A stretch of DNA of 64,000 nt, from contig JAVSGI010000005.1 of the NCBI GenBank assembly GCA_032334235.1, positions 434,001 through 498,000 of the forward strand. Reading direction: 5' to 3'. A program made the translations under genes and the position numbers. The stretch is from Paracoccaceae bacterium Fryx2 (lineage in GTDB: Bacteria; Pseudomonadota; Alphaproteobacteria; Rhodobacterales; Rhodobacteraceae). Below, piece by piece: positions 1 to 8,700 of the stretch. The notes beneath the pieces are model-generated. The model was given only the letters and a program-made list of their open reading frames with translations. It made no database searches and was not told where the DNA came from. How positions within the stretch are numbered: the first letter of the stretch is position 1; each line of letters opens with the position of its first letter.

Positions 1-1008
1 GTCGATCACCCGGCGGATGTAGGTCACCGGGCGCAGCAGGTCATGCTCGAACTTGCTGTGCCAGCAGCCGATGAAGGCATCGGCCAGCGCAATGCCAAGG
101 CGCGCCAGCACATCGACGCGTTGCTCGATGTCGGCGCCGTCGCGGATCAGGATCTCGGTCGCGATGCTGATCCAGTGCCCGGGCGGGGTTGGCGACAGCA
201 TCGGGTCGTCCGACCAGAAGCGCGCGATCAGGCGCTGTTCGTCGGTCAGGGTGCGGGTAACGGTCACAACCTCCATCGCCTCGGCATGGAAGGCGGACCC
301 CGGGTCTTCGCTGTAGTCGGGCGGGGCGGGCAGCGGGCAGGAAGCCCCGTGCGGCATCGCGAAGGGGCGGTTGTTGCCCCAGCCCGGCAAGAGCGGCACC
401 TGCTGCTGGCGGATCATCGAAGTCGGCACCCAGTGCCCGGGGCCGGGGGTCAGGGCGAAGCTTTCGGGGAAACCCATGTTGGCGACCACCGCGCCGCCAT
501 CGTCCTGCGACCATGCCAGAACATGCGCCGCCACCGCCCGGCCCATCGCGGTGCTGCGCGCCACCACGTCGGCGGGAAGCGCCTCGGCCAGCCTTTGCCC
601 CAGCCGCGATTCCATGGCCGCCATGGCGCGCTGGCCGGTCGGGCCGGTGTTGGCGAAATGCGATTGCGCCGCGGCGGCCATGGCGGCGTGCAGCACCAGC
701 GCCTCGTCATAGGCCGCGCCGGGGTCGCGCGCAGGCAGCGGGGTCAGCCCGTTCAACTGGCCCGCCAGCGAGGCCATACTTCCCGACCCTCCCGCCACGG
801 ATTCGTAGGCGGTGACGCCGATGTAGCCGAAGGCGCGGGCGGCGACCGGGGGCGACTGGGTCGGGGTGTGGCGCACCAGTTCCAGCACAAGCCGGACCCA
901 GGTCGTCAGCACCTCCTCAGGCGCGTCGGCACGCGCGGGGGCAGGCGCGGCCAGGCACAACGTCAGCGTCACGGCCCATAGGACCAGGATGTGTCGAACG
1001 CCGCCCAT
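1..1008 (-). CDS. Vanadium-dependent haloperoxidase/PAP2-like exported protein (C-terminus outside window)
   Basis: The minus frame is open from an ATG at 1008 to the window edge (336 codons), so the stop lies outside. The start is preceded by GGAGGG (about 1014-1019). Residues 1-26 look like a signal peptide (MGGVRHILVLWAV, then an Ala-rich stretch ending ARA), so the protein should be periplasmic. Motifs fit the vanadium haloperoxidase branch of the PAP2 superfamily: YDEALVLHAAMAAAAQSHF, PPGHWISIA, and DAFIGCWHSKFEHDLLRPVTYIRR-type helices (C-W-H-x-K-x5-L-x-P-x-TYIR) near the cut. The vanadate/phosphate-binding His-rich part would lie in the missing region, so haloperoxidase cannot be told from acid phosphatase. 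A 312-codon plus-strand ORF over the same bases is a GC-rich shadow. Confidence 0.8.
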   Translation of the reverse strand, partial: MGGVRHILVLWAVTLTLCLAAPAPARADAPEEVLTTWVRLVLELVRHTPTQSPPVAARAFGYIGVTAYESVAGGSGSMASLAGQLNGLTPLPARDPGAAYDEALVLHAAMAAAAQSHFANTGPTGQRAMAAMESRLGQRLAEALPADVVARSTAMGRAVAAHVLAWSQDDGGAVVANMGFPESFALTPGPGHWVPTSMIRQQQVPLLPGWGNNRPFAMPHGASCPLPAPPDYSEDPGSAFHAEAMEVVTVTRTLTDEQRLIARFWSDDPMLSPTPPGHWISIATEILIRDGADIEQRVDVLARLGIALADAFIGCWHSKFEHDLLRPVTYIRRVID

Positions 1009-1316
1009 GCAGACCCTCCCCGGCCTTGCGCCCCGCGAAGGGCGGAGCAGCCCTTGCGGCATGAATGAATGCATGGCGGGTGCGGCGCGCGCAAGGGGCG
1101 CGGCAGCGACCGCCGCAGACGCCGGGGCTGGGTGGAGTGAACAGGGGAAGACTCCTAAGGAATATAATAAAAACAATGTACTGTGATGCTATCCTTCCAT
1201 TCTGCATTAAGGGCGCGAAGATTGTCGGGTTCGGCGCCGGAGGAACGGACTTCGCTTCTATTCTATAAAAAACAGTATTTTGTGCCATCATGTTGAGGCA
1301 ATTCATGGCCCGCCCT
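1009..1316. promoter_or_regulatory. AT-rich intergenic region upstream of the haloperoxidase-like gene
   Basis: About 308 bp without a convincing gene. Positions 1150-1290 are strikingly AT-rich against the background, for example AATATAATAAAAACAATG near 1160-1180 and TATAAAAAACAGTATTTTG near 1263-1282. The half-sites TACTGT (near 1180) and ACAGTA (near 1271) form a loose inverted pair. As both flanking genes are on the minus strand, this probably carries the promoter of the haloperoxidase-like gene. No single -35/-10 pair stands out. Confidence 0.4.
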
Positions 1317-1787
1317 TCAGGCCACGAAATCGGCCGCTTCCGCGCCGGTGATGCGGTGCAGCACCTGCGGGGGAATCGCGAAGATGTGGCGCGGGGTGCC
1401 GGCCGCCGCCCAGACCAGCGGAAAGGTCAGCAGCCGCCGGTCGATCCAGACCGGCGGCGCGGTCAGGTGCCCCACGGGGGCCACGCCGCCGATGGCAAAT
1501 CCGGTCTCGGCGCGGATCTGCGCGGCCTCGGCCGGGCCCAGCGGCTCGCCCGCGAGGGCTGCCGCGAGGCTGGCACAGATCTGGTTGCCGCCCGCCGTCA
1601 GGAACAGCCGCAGGCGGCCGCTGCTTTCGCCCCGGAACAGGATCGACTTCACGATCTGGTCCAGCGCGCAACCCGCCGCATCGGCGGCCTGCCGGGCGGT
1701 GCGGGTTTCGGTCGCCATCTCGCGCAGATCGACCTCGACTCCGGCCGCTTCAAGCGCCGCGCGCACCCGTTTCAGGCTCTTGCTCAC
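1317..1787 (-). CDS. YbaK/ProX-type aminoacyl-tRNA deacylase family protein
   Basis: This 156-residue protein resembles the stand-alone editing domain of prolyl-tRNA synthetase (YbaK/EbsC/ProX family), which hydrolyses mischarged tRNAs in the cytoplasm. Family signs are the early DLREMATETRTARQAADAAG segment, the lysine in QIVKSILFRG (the equivalent Lys is catalytic in YbaK/INS), and the Gly-rich GFAIGGVAPVGH loop followed by PPVWIDRRLL. The start taken is GTG at 1787 (V-SKSLKRV), with GGAG about 8 bases upstream; an in-frame ATG further upstream is not needed by homology. The specific mischarged substrate cannot be read from sequence. Confidence 0.85.
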   Translation of the reverse strand: MSKSLKRVRAALEAAGVEVDLREMATETRTARQAADAAGCALDQIVKSILFRGESSGRLRLFLTAGGNQICASLAAALAGEPLGPAEAAQIRAETGFAIGGVAPVGHLTAPPVWIDRRLLTFPLVWAAAGTPRHIFAIPPQVLHRITGAEAADFVA

Positions 1788-1886
1788 GTCCGACTCCGCA
1801 TTTTCTGCCTTTATCGGCGGGACATGCGGTCGCGGCAAGCCCTGCGGGGCGTTGACCCTGTGGCGTGGCCCCGCCATGGTGCGCCC

Positions 1887-4691
1887 ATGATGCAGCCTTT
1901 CGCCAACCGTCTGACCCGCCAGCCCATCGCCCATGACCGTGCCGCAGCCGACGGGGTGCTGGCAGACTTTGCCGACCTTGCCCCGGACCTCGCCGGGCTG
2001 CTGGCCGGAGCGGCGGGGTGCAGCCCCTACCTGCGCGGCCTGATGGCGCGCGAGGCGGTCTGGCTGCGCGAGGCGCTGGCGCAGCCGCCCGAGGCGGCGC
2101 TGGCGGTGGTGCTGGGTGCGCTGGACGACGTGCCGGTTGACGGGCTGGGGGTCGCGCTGCGTCTGGCCAAGCGGCGGGTGGCGCTTTTGGCGGCGCTCGC
2201 CGATCTGGGCGGTGTCTGGCCGCTGGAAGCGATAACCGGCGCGCTGACCGCGCTGGCCGACCGGGCGGTGGATCTGTGCGTCAGGCGGCTGGTGGCGGAA
2301 GAGATCCGCCGCGGCAAGCTGCCCGGCCAGCGCCCCGAGGATGCCGATACCGCCGGGGGCATGGTGGTGCTGGCGATGGGCAAGATGGGGGCGGGCGAGC
2401 TGAACTATTCGTCCGACATCGACCTGATCTGCCTGTTCGACGAAAGCCGCTTCGGCACCGACTGGCAAGAGGCGCGGATGGCCTTCATCCGCGTGACCCG
2501 CAAGATGACGGCGCTGCTGTCGGACCTGACCGCCGAAGGCTATGTATTCCGCACCGACCTGCGGCTGCGCCCAGATGCCGCCGTGACGCCGGTTTGCCTG
2601 TCGATGGCGGCGGCCGAGGGGTATTACGAAAGCGTCGGGCGCACCTGGGAACGGGCGGCGTTCATCAAGGCGCGGCCCTGTGGCGGCGACCTTGCGGCGG
2701 GGCAGCGGTTCCTTGGCACCCTGACGCCGTTCGTCTGGCGCAAGCATCTGGATTACGCGGCGATTCAGGATGCCCACGACATGCGGCTGCGCATCCGCGA
2801 CCATCGCGGGCTGCACGGGCCGGTGGTGATAGAGGGCCACAACATGAAGCTCGGCGTCGGCGGCATCCGCGAGATCGAGTTCTTCACGCAGACCCGCCAG
2901 CTGATCGCCGGGGGCCGCGATGCCAGCCTGCGCGACCGCACCACGGTCGGCGGCCTTGCGGCACTGGCGGCGCGCGGCTGGGTGCCGCAGGCCGTGACCG
3001 ACGAGCTGACCGCGCTCTACCGCGCCCACCGCGAAGTCGAGCATCGCTTGCAGATGGTGGGCGACGCCCAGACCCACCTGATGCCCGGCACCGCCGAGGG
3101 CGTGGCGCGCATCGCGCATTTCTGCGGCGAGCCCGACCCGCAGGCGTTCCGCGACGCGCTGCGCGCAAGGCTGGAGCGTGTCGATCAGCTCACCGAAAGC
3201 TTCTTCGCCCCGGCCGCCGCAGAGACGGGGCCGGAGCTGACGGCCGCTTCCCGTGCCATCGTCGATGGCTGGAACAGCTATCCGGCGCTGCGGTCCGACC
3301 GGGCGGTGGCGATCTTCCAGCGCCTGCGCCCGATGCTGCTGCGTTGCCTTGCCCGCGCCGCCAATCCCGACGAGGCGCTGCTGGCCTTCGACGGCTTCCT
3401 GTCGGGGCTGCCCGCGGGGGTGCAGATATTTTCGCTGTTCGAGGCCAACCCGCCGCTGGTCGACCTGATCGTGGACATTGCGGCCACTGCGCCGATGCTG
3501 GCGCGCTACCTGTCGCGCAATGCCGACGTGCTGGATGCGGTGATCGGCGGCAGCTTCTTCGCGCCCTGGCCGGGGGCAGCGGCGCTGACTGCGGCGCTGG
3601 CGGCCAAGATGGCCGAGGTGCCTGACTACGAACGCAAGCTCGACGCCGCCCGGCGCTGGATGAAGGAATGGCACTTCCGCGTCGGGGTGCATCACCTGCG
3701 CGGGCTTATCGAGGCAGTCGAGGCGGGCAAGCTTTATGCCGATCTGGCCGAGGCGGTGGTGGCGGCGGTCTGGCCGGTGGTTGGCGACGAATTTGCCCGC
3801 AAGCATGGGCAGGCGCCGGGCCGCGGCGCGGTGGTGCTGGGGATGGGCAGTCTTGGCGCGGGGCGACTGAACGCCGGGTCCGACCTTGACCTGATCGTGA
3901 TCTATGACGCGGGCGATGCCGAGGCGAGCACGGGCCCGCGCCCGCTTGTTACGCGGCTCTACTTCGCCCGGCTGACGCAGGCGCTGGTGACCGCCCTCAC
4001 CGCCCCGATGGCCGAGGGGCGGCTTTACGAGGTCGACATGCGGCTGCGCCCCTCGGGCCGTCAGGGCCCGGTCGCCACCGCGATCGGGGCGTTTCGCGAC
4101 TACCAGCTGGGCGAGGCCTGGACGTGGGAGCATCTGGCCCTGACCCGCGCGCGTGCGTTGGCCGGCGACCCCGGGCTTGCCGATGAAGTCGAACGCTTCC
4201 GCCGCGAGGTGTTGACCTGCAAGGGGCAGGTGGAGGCGGTGCTGGCCGATGTAGCGGCGATGCGCGCCCGCCTGCAGGCGTTCAAGCCCGGCAACGGCAG
4301 CCTCGACGCCAAGAACGGCCCCGGCCGCCTGATGGACATCGAGCTTCTGGCGCAGACCGCGGCGCTGCGGGCGGGCGATCCGGCACGGCGGGTCGAGGCG
4401 CAGTTGCGCTGCGGCGTGCGCCACGGTTTCCTGTCGCAAACGGATGAGACGGCGCTGCTCGACGCCTACAGGCTGTGCTGGCGGTTGCAGGCGGGAACCC
4501 GGCTGCTGACCGAGGGCGCGCTCGATCTGGAAAAGCTGGGGTTCGGCGGGTGCAGGTTCCTGCTGCGCGAGACAGGCGAGGCCGATGCAGCGGCGCTGGC
4601 GGCGCGGCTCGGGGCGGCGGCGGTGCGGGCGGCGGCGGTGATCGACGCGCGGCTGGGCACAGGGGAAGGGGCGGGCGATGACACTGGATGA
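1887..4691 (+). CDS. glnE: Bifunctional glutamine synthetase adenylyltransferase/deadenylylase
   Basis: GlnE (934 residues) controls nitrogen assimilation by adding AMP to glutamine synthetase or removing it, under direction of PII. It has the expected two nucleotidyltransferase halves. The N-terminal deadenylylase domain has GKMGAGELNYSSDIDLI at about residues 165-181. The C-terminal adenylylase domain has GMGSLGAGRLNAGSDLDLI at about 651-669. Both keep the G-S/x-D-x-D metal-binding signature, and both are followed by an R-L-R-P element (LRLRPDA; MRLRPSG). The start at 1887 (MMQPFANRL) fits the family; the open frame continues upstream to 1290 without homology. The last 14 bases overlap the next ORF. 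Confidence 0.95.
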   Translation: MMQPFANRLTRQPIAHDRAAADGVLADFADLAPDLAGLLAGAAGCSPYLRGLMAREAVWLREALAQPPEAALAVVLGALDDVPVDGLGVALRLAKRRVALLAALADLGGVWPLEAITGALTALADRAVDLCVRRLVAEEIRRGKLPGQRPEDADTAGGMVVLAMGKMGAGELNYSSDIDLICLFDESRFGTDWQEARMAFIRVTRKMTALLSDLTAEGYVFRTDLRLRPDAAVTPVCLSMAAAEGYYESVGRTWERAAFIKARPCGGDLAAGQRFLGTLTPFVWRKHLDYAAIQDAHDMRLRIRDHRGLHGPVVIEGHNMKLGVGGIREIEFFTQTRQLIAGGRDASLRDRTTVGGLAALAARGWVPQAVTDELTALYRAHREVEHRLQMVGDAQTHLMPGTAEGVARIAHFCGEPDPQAFRDALRARLERVDQLTESFFAPAAAETGPELTAASRAIVDGWNSYPALRSDRAVAIFQRLRPMLLRCLARAANPDEALLAFDGFLSGLPAGVQIFSLFEANPPLVDLIVDIAATAPMLARYLSRNADVLDAVIGGSFFAPWPGAAALTAALAAKMAEVPDYERKLDAARRWMKEWHFRVGVHHLRGLIEAVEAGKLYADLAEAVVAAVWPVVGDEFARKHGQAPGRGAVVLGMGSLGAGRLNAGSDLDLIVIYDAGDAEASTGPRPLVTRLYFARLTQALVTALTAPMAEGRLYEVDMRLRPSGRQGPVATAIGAFRDYQLGEAWTWEHLALTRARALAGDPGLADEVERFRREVLTCKGQVEAVLADVAAMRARLQAFKPGNGSLDAKNGPGRLMDIELLAQTAALRAGDPARRVEAQLRCGVRHGFLSQTDETALLDAYRLCWRLQAGTRLLTEGALDLEKLGFGGCRFLLRETGEADAAALAARLGAAAVRAAAVIDARLGTGEGAGDDTG

Positions 4692-4950
4692 GGCGGACCC
4701 GAAAGGGCTGGTGCGCGAAAGCTACCGGATCGACGGCATCACCGACCCCGAATGCCGGTCAATCTTCGTCGATTGGGCGCTGAGCCTGCCGGTCGGGCGG
4801 CCAGAGGCTGCGGCGCTGGCGGTGCTGATCGAAACCTATGCCGAGGTGACCCCCGGCCACCCGATGAACGCGGTGCTTGCGGCCGGCCTTGGCACCGCCC
4901 CGCCACCCCGCCGCCGCGGCGGGCGCGCCTCGCGCGTCGAGGGCGGCTGA
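4678..4950 (+). CDS. Small conserved protein coupled to glnE
   Basis: A 90-residue acidic protein beginning MTLDEADPKGLVRESYRIDG whose ATG lies inside the 3' end of glnE (14-base overlap), so it is probably translationally coupled. I do not recognise a named domain. Features visible are E-C-R-S-I-F-x-D-W-A-L near residue 25 and a basic C-terminal tail (PPPRRRGGRASR). A hypothetical protein in this position is common in related genomes, which hints at a role tied to nitrogen control, but that is inference from position only. It ends 3 bases before the convergent eda stop. Confidence 0.65.
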   Translation: MTLDEADPKGLVRESYRIDGITDPECRSIFVDWALSLPVGRPEAAALAVLIETYAEVTPGHPMNAVLAAGLGTAPPPRRRGGRASRVEGG

Positions 4951-4953
4951 GCC

Positions 4954-5592
4954 TCAGCGCAGCCCGGCCGCCTCGCGGGCCAGCGCGGTGATCCCGGCCC
5001 AGTCGCCCTGTTCCATCAGGCCCCGGGGCGCAACCCAGCTGCCGCCGACGCAGAGCACATTGGCCAGCGCCAGATAGTCGCGCGCATTGCCCAGCCCGAT
5101 GCCGCCGGTCGGGCAGAACATCACCTGCGGCAGAGGCGCGCCGATCGCCTTCAGCGCCGCCGCCCCGCCCGACGCCTCGGCGGGGAAGAACTTCTGCACG
5201 GTGTAGCCGCGCTCCAGCAGCGCCATCACCTCGGTCGCGGTGGCGGCACCGGCCAGCAAGGGCAGGCCCTCGTCCTCGCAGGCATCCAGCAGGCGGTCGG
5301 TGGCCCCGGGCGAAACCCCGAACATCGCCCCCGCCGCCTTGGCCGCCTTGACATCTGCGGGCGTCAGCAGCGTGCCCGCCCCGACCACGCCGCCCGGCAC
5401 CTCGGCCATGGCGCGGATCACGTCAAGTGCAACCGGGGTGCGCAAGGTCACCTCCAGCGCGGGCAGGCCCCCGGCCACCAGCGCCTCGGCCAGCGGGCGG
5501 GCGTGCGCCAAATTGTCGATCACCAGCACCGGCACGACGGGGGCAAGGCGGCAGATATCGGCCGCGCGGCGGCATTGGTCGGCGGGGGTCAT
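4954..5592 (-). CDS. eda: 2-dehydro-3-deoxy-phosphogluconate (KDPG) aldolase
   Basis: Eda (212 residues) splits KDPG into pyruvate and glyceraldehyde-3-phosphate, the last step of the Entner-Doudoroff pathway. The single TIM-barrel domain carries the catalytic Glu in LPALEVTLRT (about residue 46) and the Schiff-base Lys in VQKFFPAE (about residue 132), plus the phosphate-binding CPTGGIG loop. The ATG at 5592 has GAAGG 8 bases upstream; an alternative ATG at 5607 (MKVDPMTP) is less like family N-termini. Edd lies 288 bp upstream on the same strand, with two repeat elements in between, so the two may be separate transcripts or a processed one. Confidence 0.93.
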   Translation of the reverse strand: MTPADQCRRAADICRLAPVVPVLVIDNLAHARPLAEALVAGGLPALEVTLRTPVALDVIRAMAEVPGGVVGAGTLLTPADVKAAKAAGAMFGVSPGATDRLLDACEDEGLPLLAGAATATEVMALLERGYTVQKFFPAEASGGAAALKAIGAPLPQVMFCPTGGIGLGNARDYLALANVLCVGGSWVAPRGLMEQGDWAGITALAREAAGLR

Positions 5593-5634
5593 GGGATCAA
5601 CCTTCATGCGGTGGAGCGGGTGGCAGGGGCGGGA

Positions 5635-5667
5635 GCCTCCGGCGGGGATATTTGAGCCAAGATGAAA
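5635..5667 (-). repeat. Dispersed intergenic repeat, copy 1
   Basis: Minus-strand copy of the window's recurring element: on the plus strand it reads GCCTCCGGCGGGGATATTTG then AGCCAAGATGAAA. It sits between edd and eda, facing copy 2 (5797-5829), so the two could base-pair in a transcript. Confidence 0.75.
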
Positions 5668-5796
5668 GCACAAGGAAGGTCGCGGGGCGCTGCGCCCTGC
5701 CTCGGGCCGCCACTGGCGGGGGAGACAGGGCGCTTTCACCTTGGGCGGTCATCGGCGTCCCCGCCTGTACCGCCCTTGCATCCTGACCCGTGATCC

Positions 5797-5829
5797 TTTC
5801 ATCTTGGTTAAAATATCCTCGCCGAAGGC
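5797..5829 (+). repeat. Dispersed intergenic repeat, copy 2
   Basis: Reads TTTCATCTTGGTTAAAATAT then CCTCGCCGAAGGC, the same element as at 5635-5667 but inverted and slightly diverged. It lies 52 bp downstream of the edd stop. Confidence 0.75.
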
Positions 5830-5880
5830 ATCAAGGTTCTTCTTTCCATGCTTTGGCCCGAAAATCCCGCCGGAGCAGGC

Positions 5881-7686
5881 TCAGACCACCACTGCCGCAC
5901 CTTCGGTTGCGGGGCCAACGGTCTGGCGGAACGCCTCGAACAGCTCGCGGCCAAGGCCGTGGCGGTTGGCCGAAAGGTCGGCCTCGACCGGCTCGCGGTC
6001 CTCGAAACCGGGGGTCAGCACCGACAGCGTTCCCGCGTCGGCATCGAGGCGCACCAGATCGCCATCGCGCAGCCGTGCCAGCGGGCCGCCGCAGGCGGCC
6101 TCGGGCGAGACGTGGATCGCGGCGGGCACCTTGCCCGAGGCGCCCGACATGCGGCCGTCGGTCACCAGTGCGACACGCAGGCCGCGATCCTGCAGGACGG
6201 TCAAGGTTGGGGTCAGCGAGTGCAGTTCCGGCATCCCGTTGGCGCGCGGCCCCTGGAAGCGCACCACCACCACCACGTCCGAGGTGAAGGCCCCGGCCTT
6301 GAAGGCGCGCTTCACGTCCTCCTGATCGTGGAAGATCCGGGCGGGGGCTTCGATCACATGCCGGTCGGCGGCGACCGACGAGACCTTGATCACGCCGCGC
6401 CCGAGGTTGCCCGACAGTTGCTTCAACCCGCCCGAGGGCGCGAACGGATCGGAAACCGGGCGCAGGATGCGGTCGTTCAGGGTGGTTTCGGCGCCCGCCT
6501 GCCAGACCAGCGCGGCGTCGATCAGCTTCGGCTCCAGCCGGTAGTGGCCGATGTCGTCGCCCGCCACGGTGCGGGCGTCGGGGTGCATCAGCCCCGCGTC
6601 GAGCAGGGCGCCGATCATGTAGCCCAGCCCGCCCGCGGCGTGGAAATGGTTCACGTCGGCCAGCCCGTTGGGATAGACCTTGGCCATCAGCGGCACCACG
6701 TCGGAGATGTCGGCGAAATCCTGCAGGTCGAGCAGGATGCCCGCCGCCCGCGCCATGGCGGGCAGGTGCAGCACGAGGTTGGTCGACCCGCCGGTGGCCA
6801 TCAGCCCGACGAGGCCGTTCACGAAGGCGCGTTCGTCGAGGATCTCGCCGGCCGGGCGGAAATCGTTGCCAAGCGCCGTGATGGCAGCGGCGCGTTCCAC
6901 CGCAGCCGTGGTCAGCGCCGCGCGCAGCGGCGTGCCGGGGTTGACGAAGCTGGCGCCGGGCAGATGCAGGCCCATGAACTCCATCAGCATCTGGTTGGTG
7001 TTGGCGGTGCCGTAGAAGGTGCAGGTGCCGGGGCCGTGGTAGCTGGCCATCTCGGCCGCCATCAGCGCCTCGCGCCCGACCTCGCCGGTGGCGAAGGCGT
7101 TGCGCACCCGCGCCTTTTCGTCGTTGGGCAGACCCGAGGGCATCGGGCCCGCGGGCACGAACACCGCCGGGATGTGGCCGAAAGTGGCGGCTGCGATGAT
7201 CAGCCCCGGCACGATCTTGTCGCAGACGCCCAGATAGAGCGCCGCGTCGAAGGTGTTGTGGCTGAGCGCCACACCCGCCGCCAGCGCGATCACGTCGCGC
7301 GAGAACAGCGACAGTTCCATCCCCGGCTGACCCTGCGTCACGCCATCGCACATCGCGGGCACGCCGCCCGCAACCTGCGCCGTGGCCCCGGCGCGGCGGG
7401 CGGCGGTGCGGATCAGGGCGGGGTAATCCTCGTATGGCTGGTGCGCCGACAGCATGTCGTTGTAGGCGGTGACGATGCCGATGTTGGGCAGGCGTGCCGC
7501 GGCCAGCGCCGCCTTGTCCTCGGTCATCGCGGCATAGGCATGGGCCTGGTTGCCGCAACTCAGATGCGCGCGGGCCGGGCCTGCCGCCGCCGCGCGGGCG
7601 ATGCGGTCAAGATAGGGGCCGCGCTGGTCGCGGGAGCGTTCGCGGATGCGGTCGGTCACACGGGCGATGGTGCTGTTCAGCGTCAT
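5881..7686 (-). CDS. edd: Phosphogluconate dehydratase
   Basis: Edd (601 residues, the normal family length) dehydrates 6-phosphogluconate to KDPG in the Entner-Doudoroff pathway. It belongs to the IlvD/Edd Fe-S dehydratase family. Cluster-ligand cysteines are visible at about residue 155 (GVCDKIVPG) and 222 ([15 protein letters not shown]). Other family blocks are [28 protein letters not shown] and [16 protein letters not shown]. The ATG at 7686 follows GAGAGG with good spacing. A perfect 12-bp palindrome at 7749-7760 upstream suggests LacI-family repression. Confidence 0.95.
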   Translation of the reverse strand: MTLNSTIARVTDRIRERSRDQRGPYLDRIARAAAAGPARAHLSCGNQAHAYAAMTEDKAALAAARLPNIGIVTAYNDMLSAHQPYEDYPALIRTAARRAGATAQVAGGVPAMCDGVTQGQPGMELSLFSRDVIALAAGVALSHNTFDAALYLGVCDKIVPGLIIAAATFGHIPAVFVPAGPMPSGLPNDEKARVRNAFATGEVGREALMAAEMASYHGPGTCTFYGTANTNQMLMEFMGLHLPGASFVNPGTPLRAALTTAAVERAAAITALGNDFRPAGEILDERAFVNGLVGLMATGGSTNLVLHLPAMARAAGILLDLQDFADISDVVPLMAKVYPNGLADVNHFHAAGGLGYMIGALLDAGLMHPDARTVAGDDIGHYRLEPKLIDAALVWQAGAETTLNDRILRPVSDPFAPSGGLKQLSGNLGRGVIKVSSVAADRHVIEAPARIFHDQEDVKRAFKAGAFTSDVVVVVRFQGPRANGMPELHSLTPTLTVLQDRGLRVALVTDGRMSGASGKVPAAIHVSPEAACGGPLARLRDGDLVRLDADAGTLSVLTPGFEDREPVEADLSANRHGLGRELFEAFRQTVGPATEGAAVVV

Positions 7687-7748
7687 GGGCAACCTCTCGC
7701 CGGGCCTGTCCCGGCAGCGATGGGCGTCGGCTGGTGCTACCACAGGCC

Positions 7749-7760
7749 GTTAGCGCTAAC
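7749..7760. promoter_or_regulatory. Putative LacI/GntR-type operator upstream of edd
   Basis: GTTAGCGCTAAC is a perfect 12-bp palindrome with the central CG typical of LacI-family operators. It lies 63 bp upstream of the edd ATG, where a repressor could block the promoter. The repressor gene is not in this window. Confidence 0.6.
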
Positions 7761-7954
7761 AACCCCGGACTGTCTGCCGGGCCCTTGCGCAGCGCCGGAA
7801 ACCGCCGGTGCCGAGGTGCGGGCGGCTTGCCCGGCAATTGTTTCCACCCTGTCAGGGATACCACGGAAATGCGCGGCCGTTTTCTCAATTCAGCCATAAT
7901 CGGCACGCAAATACCTCGCATGGCAAGGGGGAGAAACCCCCGGAGGATAGGCAG

Positions 7955-8653
7955 ATGAAAAGGTTCCGCAGTCTTGTCGCACTGGGTCTGGCGCTGGGTC
8001 TCAGCGCCTGCGGGTCGATGGACCCCGCCAGCCGGGGTGTCGCACCCGATACCCTGAGCATGGCCGCTTCAGGCAAGAACGCACCGCGCACCGTGGTGCT
8101 GGCGACCCAGTATCAGGTGGTTGGCATCGAGGTCAGCGTTCCGAAGACCCTGAAGGTTTCGGAAGCCAACATGTATTATCCGATCGCCGACATCGTCTGG
8201 CGCGGCGAGCAGCGCGGCGACCGCCATGCGCAGGTCAAGGCGATCTTCGAGGAAAGCCTGGGCTACGGGACCAGAGGCATGACCAAGGGTCCGAAGGTGG
8301 TGGTCAATGTGGCCGTGACGCGCTTCCACTGTCTGACCGAGAAGGCCCGCTACACCGTCGGCGGGATGCATTCGCTGCACTTCACCCTGACGGTGCGCGA
8401 TGCGGCCAGCGGGGCGGTGATCGACGGGCCGCGCAAGATTTGGGCCGATATCCGGGCCTCGGGCGGGTCGAAGGCGATTGCCGAGGATACGGTTGGCCGC
8501 ACCCAGCGCGTTGTGGTCATCGAAAACCTGGCCGCCACCATCCGGCGCGAGCTTTCGATGCAGCGGCCCGAGCCTGCGCCCGAGCCGGGCATTGTGCCGA
8601 CCTCGCGGCTGGACAGCGATCTGCGCCTGTCGCCGCTTGCGCTGGCCGACTGA
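7955..8653 (+). CDS. Putative lipoprotein (DUF6778-like)
   Basis: A 232-residue protein with a lipoprotein signal peptide: MKRFRSLVALGLALGLSACG, where LSAC is a lipobox with the lipidated Cys at residue 19. It should be anchored to a membrane facing the periplasm. The mature part contains IVWRGEQRGDRHAQVKAIFEE and a central VVVNVAVTRFHCLTEKARY stretch. I match it loosely to the Rhodobacterales lipoprotein family DUF6778; the function is unknown. The start is fixed by CGGAGGATAGGCAG before the ATG. The gene is divergent from edd and 47 bp before the next gene on the same strand. Confidence 0.8.
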   Translation: MKRFRSLVALGLALGLSACGSMDPASRGVAPDTLSMAASGKNAPRTVVLATQYQVVGIEVSVPKTLKVSEANMYYPIADIVWRGEQRGDRHAQVKAIFEESLGYGTRGMTKGPKVVVNVAVTRFHCLTEKARYTVGGMHSLHFTLTVRDAASGAVIDGPRKIWADIRASGGSKAIAEDTVGRTQRVVVIENLAATIRRELSMQRPEPAPEPGIVPTSRLDSDLRLSPLALAD

Positions 8654-8700
8654 CGCGCGGCCCCCTTCCGTCACATCACGCAACGCTGTAGGAGGGGGGC

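Noticed and set aside
43-981. 312-codon plus-strand ORF at the left edge
   Set aside because: It has no plausible domain, is Arg/Gly-rich, and lies opposite a minus frame with a signal peptide, ribosome site and haloperoxidase-like motifs.
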